The position numbers and the translations under genes are program-made. 64,000 bases of DNA from Bog-756 sp963727075 (GTDB lineage: Bacteria > Actinomycetota > Acidimicrobiia > Acidimicrobiales > RAAP-2), in the NCBI GenBank assembly GCA_963727075.1, contig CAVSET010000002.1:372001-436000 (forward strand), read 5' to 3'. Position 1 is the stretch's first letter, and every line of letters starts with the position of its first letter. Below the pieces are notes generated by a model. The model had not been told where the DNA came from. It did no database searches and saw only the letters and a program-made list of their open reading frames with translations. Below are positions 20,909 through 28,627 of this stretch, piece by piece.

Positions 20909-21031
20909 GAAGCCGACACTCGATCCCGGGTCCAACAACAACTATGCCAACGGGACCCGGACGCCTATGGCGGATTGCGGTGGCGCCACGAGCTGAATGC
21001 AATGGCGACCGTCGCCAGGCTTCCCTGGGCC

Positions 21032-22219
21032 TTACCCGCGCTCCAGCCGAAACTGATCTCGCTGAGCCTCGTCGGCGAAGAGCAGGATTGTCCAGGCATG
21101 ATCCGCGCCACTTCGGCGCAGCGTCTCGTAACGGTGATTCCCGTCTTCGAGGAAGTACTTGCCGTCGCGGTATGACACCAGCAGCGGTGGCGGGTGCCAT
21201 CCATGTTCGATGCTGTGCTCCATCGCCTCGACGTCAGACTCCCAGTCCGCCGGTGCCACGGGGACGACTGCTTCATCCTCGTCCGGGCCGGCCATTGGCG
21301 TAATCCGATCGAGTTCGAACCGAATCGGTCCAAGGTAGGTCGCGCCGCCGAAGGCGAGGGCGGCAGCGAGGGGGGCGTTGTCGCTGCCCGGACTGGCGAG
21401 GAAGTCGACCACCCAACTGGACAGCCGGCCCTCGTCCGCGGCGCGCTGGGCTGAGGCAAGTGAGAACTTGGTGGCGCCGGTCACGCAGGCGCTCCCCCGA
21501 GACGAGGCCGCCGCGATGACATCGGCGAGTGCGGCCAAGGATGGAGTTCGTTCGTAGCTGGCATCGAGGTGTAGCCCGAGTGGATCCATGAGGAATGGCC
21601 GGATCCCGGCCCGCCGGGCACCGGTGACGTCGATCGCGGGCATGTCGCCGACGTACCAGACCTGGTCCACATCGAGGCCGAGGAGGTCGACGGCAGCCTC
21701 GAAGATCCGAGGATCGGGCTTCATGACGCCGACGTCGCCGGAGTCGACGACGCACTCGATATCAACACCGACGCCCGGACCCACCTGGCAGAGCTCAAGT
21801 TGGGCGAGTCGCTGGGCCATCATGCCGTCGGCGTTCGAGACGATGCCGAGCCGGACTCCGGTGTCGGCTAAGGCTTGCAGGCCTTCGCGGCTGCCTGGGA
21901 CGGGTTCGACCCACAGCGCGGCATCGGCGAACTCGCTGTCGATGTGTCGATGGGCCTCGTCACGCCAATCCTCCGGTATGCCGCACTCGGCGACGTAGGT
22001 CTGGAGATAGTCGAGCCACGCCTCGGCCCAGGTCACCTCGACGTCGAGGTGGGTCCCGAACCGTGCTGCAGCGCGGTAATGCGCATCGGTCAGCACCTCT
22101 GGGTCGACTGAGCACTCGGCTCGGGCAAAGGCCCCGAGGATCCGCTCGGAGTCAGGAAGGACAAACACGCCGCCGGCGTCGAGGAGCACGGCCGCCGGAG
22201 GATCGCTAGTAGAGGCCAT
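21032..22219 (-). CDS. HAD-like hydrolase fused to a ParB-like domain
   Basis: A 395-residue two-part protein. Residues 10-230 are a HAD-superfamily domain: motif I LLDAGGV (D14), motif II IVSNAD, motif III lysine in VMKPDPRIF, and motif IV YVGDMPAIDV. The second motif I aspartate of phosphatases is replaced by glycine (DAGG), as in some dehalogenase-like members, so phosphatase activity is uncertain. Residues 245-395 form a second domain whose core FLEDGNHRYETLRRSGA resembles ParB/sulfiredoxin-type nucleotide-binding folds. I know both halves as separate proteins; the fusion is unusual. It sits alone between the esterase and the DUF2267 gene. Confidence 0.75.
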   Translation of the reverse strand: MASTSDPPAAVLLDAGGVFVLPDSERILGAFARAECSVDPEVLTDAHYRAAARFGTHLDVEVTWAEAWLDYLQTYVAECGIPEDWRDEAHRHIDSEFADAALWVEPVPGSREGLQALADTGVRLGIVSNADGMMAQRLAQLELCQVGPGVGVDIECVVDSGDVGVMKPDPRIFEAAVDLLGLDVDQVWYVGDMPAIDVTGARRAGIRPFLMDPLGLHLDASYERTPSLAALADVIAAASSRGSACVTGATKFSLASAQRAADEGRLSSWVVDFLASPGSDNAPLAAALAFGGATYLGPIRFELDRITPMAGPDEDEAVVPVAPADWESDVEAMEHSIEHGWHPPPLLVSYRDGKYFLEDGNHRYETLRRSGADHAWTILLFADEAQRDQFRLERG

Positions 22220-22418
22220 ACCCAGAACGTACCCAGAGCCGGCCTATGCGCACGAACGCGACCCGATCTGCTCGACCGAAGGACACTGCACCTCACGAGA
22301 TGATGGATCGATTCTCTATTGGCCGGTCGATCCACAGAAGTCCTCGCAGTTCGTGACCCAGCATGTCGGGGGCTGTCCGGACAGACGTTCTGTCGGCACT
22401 GGCTGGCGGCCCGATTCT

Positions 22419-22434
22419 GTGACCTTCGGCCCTA
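22419..22434 (+). promoter_or_regulatory. DosR-like box ahead of DUF2267 gene
   Basis: The sequence GTGACCTTCGGCCCTA matches the recurring GGGAC-YTTNG-GCCCT palindrome of this window with one weak position. It ends about 25 bases before the DUF2267 start. Confidence 0.5.
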
Positions 22435-22459
22435 TCCCGGGGAGCGGACGCCGACGATC

Positions 22460-22885
22460 ATGGGGCCTATGGCACACCAGGTAAGCGTGATCGATCGGAC
22501 CGTCGCCAAGACGAACGAATGGCTCGAGCGACTGTGTCGGGAACTGGAGATCGATGACCGGCAGCATGCCTACGGCGTCCTGCGGGCAGTGTTGCACGCA
22601 CTGCGTGACCGCATCGGCCCCGAGGTCTCGGTCCATCTGGCCGCCCAACTGCCGTTGCTCGTGCGAGGGATCTTCTACGAGGGCTGGGACCCCGGTTCGA
22701 CCCCGCAGAAGCTGACGCTCGACGAGTTCATCGTGCGGGTCGAACGCGAGGCCACCCTCCAGAGCTCGGCCGAGGCGGCGAGTTCCACTCGAGCCGTCAT
22801 GCAGGTCTTGTGGGATGAATTGGCCCCAGGCACCATGGACCACGTGATCGCCGTCCTTCCCGACGAGTTTGCTGTCGTTCTCTAG
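22460..22885 (+). CDS. DUF2267 domain protein
   Basis: A 141-residue helical protein matching the DUF2267 family by sequence pattern: KTNEWLERLCRELEIDDRQHAYGVLRAVLHALRDR near the start, HLAAQLPLLVRGIFYEGW in the middle, and a second repeat-like half ending in LAPGTMDHVIAVLPDEF. The family is widespread in stress-related actinobacterial loci, but its molecular function is not established. The ATG at 22469 is an equally good start. A DosR-like box lies immediately upstream. The HhH-GPD gene follows after 39 bases and may be co-transcribed. Confidence 0.82.
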   Translation: MGPMAHQVSVIDRTVAKTNEWLERLCRELEIDDRQHAYGVLRAVLHALRDRIGPEVSVHLAAQLPLLVRGIFYEGWDPGSTPQKLTLDEFIVRVEREATLQSSAEAASSTRAVMQVLWDELAPGTMDHVIAVLPDEFAVVL

Positions 22886-22924
22886 TACCGAGGGCACGAA
22901 CTGGAGCCGGCCGGACGCCAGCCG

Positions 22925-23644
22925 GTGAGACCGCTCGATTCCAAAGACCGGCTGGCTGATTCCATTGTTCGTCAGTTCGGTGGTCGGTACTCGAACGAGC
23001 TCGGTATCGATGTGGACGCTGGAGATGCCGAGGTGGAGCGCTGGTTTCTTGCATCGTCGCTGTTCGGCACCCGGATTTCGGCACGGATTGCCGAACGGAC
23101 CTTTCATCAGTTGACCCGGGCCGGAATCAACCGGATCTCCGATGCTGGAGGGTGCACATGGGAAGAGCTGGTCGCGCTGCTCGACGCTGGCGGATACGCG
23201 CGATATGACTTCAGGACCGCCACGCGCCTCCAGGCGCTGTCCGAGCTGGTTGGCCTGCAGTTCGGCGGCGATATCGGTGAGATCGGTCGGCGCTACACCG
23301 ACCCGGCAGCCCTCGTGGCACTCCTTGATGATCTGCCGGGCTGGGGACCGGTGACGATCGGGCTCTTCCTGCGGGAGCTTCGTGGGGTCTGGCCTGGTGC
23401 TCGAGTGCCCCTCGATCCGCGGGCAGCCGAGGCAGCCCGTCACCTGGGGTTGCTCACCGGGCGCGAACGAGACGAACTCGCCCGTATCAAGCGCATCGCA
23501 GTGCGGGCTGGACACGACGAACGGGACGTCGAGGCAGCCCTCGTTCGGTTCGGGCTGGCCCATCGACGAACGACAGGATGTCCAGGAGGAAGCCGCTGCG
23601 CCATTCTCGGGCCGGCTCCTGGCCGTGGCCCCGCAGCGACGTAG
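22925..23644 (+). CDS. HhH-GPD family DNA glycosylase-like protein
   Basis: A 239-residue protein with an endonuclease III-type fold. An N-terminal helical region (ISARIAERTFHQLTRAGI) is followed by a helix-hairpin-helix DDLPGWGPVTIGLFLREL around residues 138-155 and a proline-aspartate segment VPLDPRAAEAARHLGL that could hold the catalytic aspartate. The lysine that makes some family members bifunctional AP lyases is not obvious. No C-terminal iron-sulfur cysteine cluster is present. It starts with GTG and follows the DUF2267 gene, so it may share its DosR-like promoter. A DNA repair role is by family only. Confidence 0.72.
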   Translation: MRPLDSKDRLADSIVRQFGGRYSNELGIDVDAGDAEVERWFLASSLFGTRISARIAERTFHQLTRAGINRISDAGGCTWEELVALLDAGGYARYDFRTATRLQALSELVGLQFGGDIGEIGRRYTDPAALVALLDDLPGWGPVTIGLFLRELRGVWPGARVPLDPRAAEAARHLGLLTGRERDELARIKRIAVRAGHDERDVEAALVRFGLAHRRTTGCPGGSRCAILGPAPGRGPAAT

Positions 23645-23736
23645 CAAGTTGTGGAGCCGAATCCACGGAGATGCACCGGCTCGATCGTGGCTTCCAAGCG
23701 GTTCCCATCCTGCCGATCCGCGACCGCGCTTTCTGA

Positions 23737-24006
23737 TCAGGCGCCTCGGCGGCGCCAGGGAGGGCTGTGAAGCGGGACCGGTGGCGCTTGATGCGGAGGA
23801 GCTTGACGTTGTTCAGGGTGCACGGAGGTCACCGTCCTTCGATCGTCGAGCGCGAATCGGTGACAGTGCCGGCACAGGCCCTCGTGGAGGTGCGTACTTA
23901 TACCACAATTCCCGCAAGTGTCTTCATGGCGCGAACTCCCGTCCTCTCGCTGTCCCACCTCTTCCGGCTGACGTCGAGCGAGATGCTGTTCCCTACGCTG
24001 TCCCAT
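23737..24006 (-). CDS. Small zinc-ribbon protein
   Basis: An 89-residue reading frame whose centre, TCGNCGISTHLHEGLCRHCH, holds two CxxC pairs 12 residues apart, the spacing of a zinc ribbon. ATG 24006 has AGGAG six bases upstream, supporting real translation. The C-terminal third is proline/arginine-rich and unlike any family I know. A DosR-like box lies about 80 bases upstream in the right orientation. A second zinc ribbon near 62.6 kb also follows such a box. Role unknown; it could bind nucleic acid or protein. Confidence 0.5.
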   Translation of the reverse strand: MGQRREQHLARRQPEEVGQREDGSSRHEDTCGNCGISTHLHEGLCRHCHRFALDDRRTVTSVHPEQRQAPPHQAPPVPLHSPPWRRRGA

Positions 24007-24086
24007 GGCGGCTCCTGTCATCGCTGCACATTGTCATTCGACTGGCAATGCCGTCCTCGGTATGAGGGGTGATGTGGACCTTGAGG

Positions 24087-24101
24087 AGGGCCAGAAGTCC
24101 C
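24087..24101 (-). promoter_or_regulatory. DosR-like box ahead of zinc-ribbon gene
   Basis: On the minus strand the sequence reads GGGACTTCTGGCCCT, a near-perfect match to the window's recurring palindrome. It is about 80 bases upstream of the zinc-ribbon start at 24006 and just past the 3' end of the PRPP synthetase-like gene. Confidence 0.55.
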
Positions 24102-24183
24102 AAAGGCACAAGATTCGAGAGGCCCATCATCCAGAAGCAGACCACCGCTCTTGGCGGAGGACCTCACGTGGTCTTTGCCGATC

Positions 24184-25116
24184 TCAGCCGCCTTCGAGAA
24201 GCTCACCGATGGGCTCGTCGCGGTGGAGCCGACCGATTGCCGTGGTCAACAGGGGTACGATCGACGCCACCACCACCGGCAGCGCTGGGCTCCCGGCCCC
24301 GCTCAGGCTGTCAGTGACGACCAGTCGCCGCACTGGAAGACGGGCGAGTCTCTCAGCGGCGTCGCCGACAAAGAGGCCGTGGGTTGCGCCCACCACGACG
24401 TCCGGTCGGGCACCTTTGTCGAGGAGCACTCGTATCGCGGCTTCGATGGTGGCGCCCGTGGTGATCATGTCGTCCACGATCACGACTGGCCGCCCGTCAA
24501 CCTGGCCCATCAGCTCCTCGGCTCGGACCGTGTTGCCGGTCACCCGGGTCTTGTGCACGATGGCCACCGACAGGTCGAGCAGGGATGCATAGTGTTCGGC
24601 GAGCTTGCCGGCCCCGAGGTCGGGAGCGACGAGCACGGCGTCCGGGGTGATGTAGGGAATTAGGGCGTTGGCGATGACAGGAGCCGACGTGAGCGTCTCG
24701 ACCGGGATAGCGAACATGGCCTCAAAGGCTGCAGGATGGGGATCGACGACCACGAGCCGGTCGATCGCGGTAGCGATGATCGCCGCCACCACTCGTGCCC
24801 CGATCGCCTGCCCGTCTTCACGACGCCGGTCTTGGCGGCCATAGCCAAAGTAGGGCACGACCGCGGTTACACGGCCGGCGCAGGCGCGCCGGCAGGCGTC
24901 GATCAAGAGCAGGAGCTCGACAAGGTGGTCGTTGACCGGCGGGCCGGTGGGCTGGACGATGAAGACGTCATCACCACAGACACTGGGGACAACCGGCCGC
25001 AGCTCGCCGTCGGGGAATCGCTCGACCTTGCCCAACACCGGGCCGGCACCCAACGCCGATGACAGTTTCGCGGCCAGCGGCTGGTTGGCGGTGCCGCACA
25101 CGACCCGGAGGCTCAC
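24184..25116 (-). CDS. Ribose-phosphate pyrophosphokinase-like protein
   Basis: A 310-residue PRPP synthetase homologue, which would make PRPP from ribose 5-phosphate and ATP. The fold is complete: FPDGELRP near the start, the ATP-loop region PYFGYGRQDRR, and the PRPP loop VVIVDDMITTGAT. The normally invariant flag DLHAGQIQGFF is changed to DPHPAAFEAMF, so this is a divergent paralogue and may not be the housekeeping Prs. Its GTG start overlaps the upstream phosphoribosyltransferase-hydrolase stop by four bases (GTGA), indicating translational coupling. The pair sits behind a DosR-like box. Confidence 0.83.
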   Translation of the reverse strand: MSLRVVCGTANQPLAAKLSSALGAGPVLGKVERFPDGELRPVVPSVCGDDVFIVQPTGPPVNDHLVELLLLIDACRRACAGRVTAVVPYFGYGRQDRRREDGQAIGARVVAAIIATAIDRLVVVDPHPAAFEAMFAIPVETLTSAPVIANALIPYITPDAVLVAPDLGAGKLAEHYASLLDLSVAIVHKTRVTGNTVRAEELMGQVDGRPVVIVDDMITTGATIEAAIRVLLDKGARPDVVVGATHGLFVGDAAERLARLPVRRLVVTDSLSGAGSPALPVVVASIVPLLTTAIGRLHRDEPIGELLEGG

Positions 25117-26478
25117 CGCCGTTCCAGACCAGGTTCGCCCTCCCGGGCCTCCTCAGGTCGGGATTGGTCGGCCAACCGGCTCCTGAACCAGTCGCGGGCC
25201 AATTCGGCCGCGATCTGAAGAGTTCCAGGCTCCTCGAAGAGATGGGTGGCGCCGGGGACGATAGCGAGCCTGTTCTCACAGCGGAGCTGCGCCTGGGCCT
25301 GGCGGTTGAGGTCGAGCACGGCGTGATCCTGGCCGCCGACGATGAGCAGCGTGGGAGCGGTCACCGCGGCGAGCGCCGGGCCGGCGAGGTCGGGTCGGCC
25401 GCCTCGGGACACCACGGCGGCGATCGGGGCGTTGGGCACGGCGGCGGCACGAAGGGCGGCGGCGGCCCCTGTGCTGGCGCCGAAGTAGCCCACCGGAAGG
25501 TCCCGCGTCTCGGGCTGGGTGCGCAACCACGAGGTGACCTCGCCAAGCCGGCGAGCCAGCAGCTCGATGTCGAACACGTTGACCCGGTCGGACTCCTCGT
25601 CGGGGCTGAGCAGGTCGAACAGCAGTGTGGCCAACCCGGCCTGGCTGAGCACGGCGGCGACATACCGGTTGCGGGGGCTATGGCGGCTGCTCCCACTGCC
25701 ATGAGCGAACACGATCATGCCGCCGGCCTCTTCGGGGACTGTCAGATGTCCCCCCAGTCGTACCGACCCGCTCAGTATGACCACTTCCTCGTCGTGTACC
25801 GGCGGGTCGTCGGCCTGACCGACGACTGTCATTGCCACGGCGGGTGGATGTCCCCTGGCCAGGCACGCAATGACGTCATCGTCACTGGTTTGAGAGAAGT
25901 CTGCATAGAACTGGCCGACACCGAAGAACGGCTCCGGTGTGCCCACGCAGGCGTACTCATCGGCGACGCCAGCGAGCCGGCTGGTCCAATTGGGTGGAGC
26001 CACCGGAACAGCCAGGACGACGTGGGTCGCGCCGATGTGCTCGCGCGACCTGGCACGCGGCGTAGGCGGTCGACCCGGTGGCGATCCCGTCATCGACTAT
26101 GACGACCGTCCTTCCCGTGAGTGGGAGGGGTTGCCGGTCGCCTCGGTACCTCTGGGCCCGCCGCTCCAACTCGGCTCGTTCACGCTGCTCCACAGCCGCG
26201 AGCTCCTCTGGGGACACACCCGCCAGCCGAACGGTCTCGGCGTTGAGAACCCTCACGCCGTCCTCACCGATGGCACCCATCCCCAGTTCCGGCTGGAACG
26301 GCACCCCCAGCTTTCTGACAACGATGACGTCAAGTGGCGCATCTAGCGCTTCCGCCACTTCCGATGCGACCGGTACTCCGCCCCGAGGAAGGCCGAGGAC
26401 GACAACATCCTGACCTACCAAGTGCTCCAGTCGTGCAGCCAGCCGTCGACCTGCGTCGACGCGATTTGCGAAGTACAT
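25113..26478 (-). pseudogene. Phosphoribosyltransferase-dienelactone hydrolase fusion, one frameshift
   Basis: ATG 26478 has a very strong GGAGGAGG upstream. The N-terminal 145 residues are a type I phosphoribosyltransferase: GLPRGGVPVA, then the PRPP loop VVIVDDGIATGST. The frame shifts near 26045, and the family continues in the new frame (THVVLAVPVAPP, ETPEPFF-like GTPEPFFGVGQFY, ADFSQ). The C-terminal 200 residues are a dienelactone hydrolase-type alpha/beta hydrolase with GYFGASTGAAAAL as the nucleophile elbow and a late ATHLFEEPG histidine. The same fusion exists in Mycobacterium tuberculosis Rv0571c, a DosR regulon member. With a single shift, sequencing error is as likely as decay. 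Confidence 0.78.
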
Positions 26479-26530
26479 TCCACCTCCTCCCTCCCTTAGT
26501 CCAGTATCCGCAGAGTCCTGCCAGGGCACC

Positions 26531-26545
26531 AGGGCCAATAGTCCC
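26531..26545 (-). promoter_or_regulatory. DosR-like box ahead of phosphoribosyltransferase operon
   Basis: The minus strand reads GGGACTATTGGCCCT, with both half-sites perfect. It lies about 53-67 bases upstream of the fusion gene's ATG, a normal distance for an activator site. A weaker match on the same strand (GTCATTTCGGCCCTT) lies further up at 26822-26836. Confidence 0.6.
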
Positions 26546-26856
26546 GCTGCGAACACATACCTGCGGGTGCCCAGTCGAGCCGCTGGGTTGCGTTGTTGGC
26601 CCAGCCATCGCTGGGATCAGCGCCATCTGCCGACGTGCAGAGGCGTTGTCAGTACGGGGTGCGAACGCGGCGTCGGTACGGACCCGGTCAGGGGGTACTA
26701 CCCAGATCCATCAAGCGAAGGAGCCGGACACAGCGCCCGAGACGAGCAGAGGAACAACCCGCGCCGTGTCAATGAGACCTGCCGACACCCCGGCAATCAC
26801 GATCGCCAAGCCCGGGAACCGAAGGGCCGAAATGACACATCCGCATGGGGATCAAT

Positions 26857-26900
26857 AGGGTCTTTCGACCCTTCTCAGGGGATTGGTTGCCGGGTAGAAT
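26857..26900 (+). promoter_or_regulatory. DosR-like box and -10 element of the candidate small RNA
   Basis: AGGGTCTTTCGACCCTT (26857-26873) is an almost perfect palindrome of the recurring type. A -10-like TAGAAT follows at 26895-26900; the box therefore ends where a -35 hexamer would sit, the expected arrangement for direct activation. Transcription would start near 26907. There is no good -35 match of its own, which fits activator dependence. Confidence 0.5.
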
Positions 26901-26906
26901 GATTCA

Positions 26907-27168
26907 TGAAGGATCCGAGAGGATCCGGAAGGAGGCGCCTATGCAATGCAAGCCAGGTGGCCCATCCTGAGAATGGGTGGCAGAGGATTGTACGGGAGAA
27001 GTCCCGGTAGGCCCCATAGATCACAGGCAAGCGGCTCGAAGTAGGAGCGTTGCAACGGCAAGGAGCAAGAAGGCTCCTCTGGGTGCCATTTCCTCGGAGC
27101 GATCCGTTCTCAGAGCACAGATCACGTTGAGCGCCCGATCCCCGTCGGTTTGTGGGACGGGCGTTTTT
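26907..27168 (+). ncRNA. Candidate structured small RNA
   Basis: A gene-free stretch that can fold into a chain of short hairpins and ends in an intrinsic terminator. Visible stems are GGATCC-GAGA-GGATCC (26911-26926), CCCAT/ATGGG (26961-26977), CGGGA-GAAG-TCCCG (near 26994-27006), CGTTGCAACG (27048-27057), AGGAGC-AAGAAG-GCTCCT (27060-27079) and CGGA-GCGA-TCCG (27094-27106). No credible long ORF runs along it; a Shine-Dalgarno followed by a nine-codon frame (ATG 26941) could be a leader peptide. I could not match it to 6S, tmRNA, RNase P, SRP or a known riboswitch. The DosR-like promoter recalls the DosR-dependent small RNA DrrS (MTS1338) of M. tuberculosis, though no sequence homology is claimed. 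Confidence 0.5.
27132..27168 (+). terminator. Rho-independent terminator
   Basis: CGCCCG-A-TCCC pairs with GGGA-CGGGCG around an 11-base loop, with a single bulged A, and is followed directly by TTTTT (27164-27168). It ends the candidate small RNA. No protein gene on the plus strand precedes it. Confidence 0.75.
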
Positions 27169-27245
27169 CGCGTTTCGCGCCAACGACGCCAGTCACCTGG
27201 CCACGGTTTCGTTATGGACCAGCTGCTGGCTGTGTTCGATATGAC

Positions 27246-27983
27246 TCATTGAGCCTGCAGTCTCACGCAGCATTGCCCCGGCTCAGGGTCCAGCTTTGCA
27301 TCCAGACCAACACCGTCGAGGCGATCAAGCAGTCCATGCATGGTGTCGAGGTTCATCCCACAGACCAAGTCGGTGTATTCGACGGCTAGCGAATGAAATG
27401 GGCAATTGACCATGATGATGTCAGCCGATTCGCGGTGTGGCTCGTAACCTTGGTCTTCGAGCTCGGCGATCACCGCCGCTTGGAGCTTGGCCCGGCCCGC
27501 TTTGCGCCCCGTCCTCTCAAGGATCTTCTCTCCGAGCGAGCGCCCAGTTGCCTGGGCTGCCTTCTGTAGGCCGCTGACGACCGATTCATCGTCGCCCCGG
27601 GACCGGATGACGGCCTCGGCCAGGAGTCGAGCCACCAACTCATAGTGGCGTTCGGGCAGGCTTACTGTCACTTCGCGCTGCGATCGACGGTAGACCTTCG
27701 ATGGCCGCCCCGCACCGGGTCCTCGACGATCGGGTGGGCGTCGATACTCGAAATCGAGCAGCCCATCGTCCACCAGTTTGTCCAGGTGGAACTTGGCCAC
27801 GTGGCGGGCAACTCCGACACCTTGTGCGGCACCATCGCGGCTCACCGCCTCGGATTGGGCAACGACGAATCGGTAGAGGTCACGGCGGACCGGCTCGGCC
27901 AGTGCCGCGATGCTGCTCACCCGGGCATCGAAGTCGCCTGGGACCAGGGTTGATCCGATGTCGTCGGTGTCACGGTCCTCCAC
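27246..27983 (-). CDS. SufR-like helix-turn-helix regulator with C-terminal cysteines
   Basis: A 245-residue DNA-binding regulator. The N-terminal winged helix (ALAEPVRRDLYRFV, then VGVARHVAKFHLDKLVDDGLL) is of the ArsR/SufR type. The C-terminal domain carries cysteines at 194, 208 and 238/239 (NCPFH, LVCGM, QCC), a C-x13-C-x29-C spacing close to the iron-sulfur ligands of SufR. A redox- or iron-sulfur-sensing repressor is therefore likely. It is transcribed away from the DoxX gene, whose promoter contains an inverted repeat that could be its operator. No suf genes are in the window, so the target is probably local. Confidence 0.8.
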   Translation of the reverse strand: MEDRDTDDIGSTLVPGDFDARVSSIAALAEPVRRDLYRFVVAQSEAVSRDGAAQGVGVARHVAKFHLDKLVDDGLLDFEYRRPPDRRGPGAGRPSKVYRRSQREVTVSLPERHYELVARLLAEAVIRSRGDDESVVSGLQKAAQATGRSLGEKILERTGRKAGRAKLQAAVIAELEDQGYEPHRESADIIMVNCPFHSLAVEYTDLVCGMNLDTMHGLLDRLDGVGLDAKLDPEPGQCCVRLQAQ

Positions 27984-28008
27984 GCCCGCCTTCTAACGGA
28001 GAACTTGG

Positions 28009-28044
28009 TTGACGAAATGGCTCACCATGTCTATAGTCTACATG
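28009..28044 (+). promoter_or_regulatory. Promoter and inverted-repeat operator of DoxX gene
   Basis: A textbook housekeeping promoter: -35 TTGACG (28009-28014), a 17-base spacer, -10 TATAGT (28032-28037). The inverted repeat CATGT/ACATG (28026-28044) straddles the -10, so a bound repressor, plausibly the divergent SufR-like protein, would block polymerase. Confidence 0.6.
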
Positions 28045-28070
28045 AGCATCCGATAGAAGAGGAGTCAACC

Positions 28071-28553
28071 ATGGCCAGCACTCTCGCCACTCCGTCGACC
28101 GCACCTTCCGAGACCGGATCCAGATCCAGCCCTCGGTTGGACGATCCCGTCTATCAGGCATTCTGGCTGCTGCGACTCGGTTTCTTCGTCTTGCCAGTGC
28201 TCTTTGGGATCGACAAGTTCTTCAACTGGTTCGCGTTCTGGCCGAGATATCTGTGGATCGGCTTCCCGCACCTTGTGGGCATCTCGCCCCAGCACGCGAT
28301 GTACGTCGTCGGAGCCGTTGAGGTCGCGGCGGGAATCGGCGTGCTCCTCGTTCCCCGCTTCGTTGCCTACGTCATCGTTGCCTGGCTAGCCGGGATCATC
28401 ACCAATCTGGTGATCATCAGCGCAGCCTCGGGGCACGTGACCTACTGGGACATCGCTTTCCGGGACTTCGGCCTCCTCGTTGGAGCGCTGGCCCTCGCCC
28501 GACTGGCAGCCTTCGTCCACACCAAGGCACTTCAGTCGATCGGCAAGGGCTAG
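28071..28553 (+). CDS. DoxX-like membrane protein
   Basis: A 160-residue membrane protein with four predicted helices: LLRLGFFVLPVLFGIDKF, MYVVGAVEVAAGIGVLLV, FVAYVIVAWLAGIITNLVII and FGLLVGALALARLAAF. The pattern and the early conserved RLGFxxxPxxxGxDK segment match DoxX/TQO-like proteins, some of which work with quinones or thiols in redox defence. ATG 28071 is favoured over in-frame upstream starts because AGGAG precedes it and the promoter -10 lies at 28032. The neighbouring SufR-like gene suggests redox regulation. GTP cyclohydrolase I follows after 74 bases. Confidence 0.75.
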   Translation: MASTLATPSTAPSETGSRSSPRLDDPVYQAFWLLRLGFFVLPVLFGIDKFFNWFAFWPRYLWIGFPHLVGISPQHAMYVVGAVEVAAGIGVLLVPRFVAYVIVAWLAGIITNLVIISAASGHVTYWDIAFRDFGLLVGALALARLAAFVHTKALQSIGKG

Positions 28554-28627
28554 GTATGGCTAACCCCTGCGTAGTCTCTAGCCGAGAGAGTCTGAGTACG
28601 GCCCAAGACAGTGTGGAGCGGGACAAT

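Noticed and set aside
22316..23647. A 443-codon minus-strand open frame opposite DUF2267 and HhH-GPD genes
   Set aside because: Both plus-strand frames match known families; the antisense frame does not.
26822..26836. A further DosR-like match (GTCATTTCGGCCCTT, minus strand)
   Set aside because: Only the right half-site is good, and it is over 340 bases from the nearest minus-strand start.
26941..27000. T-box or TPP riboswitch reading of the small RNA (GGGTGGCA, CTGAGA)
   Set aside because: The remaining conserved elements of either class are missing, and no plus-strand gene follows the terminator.
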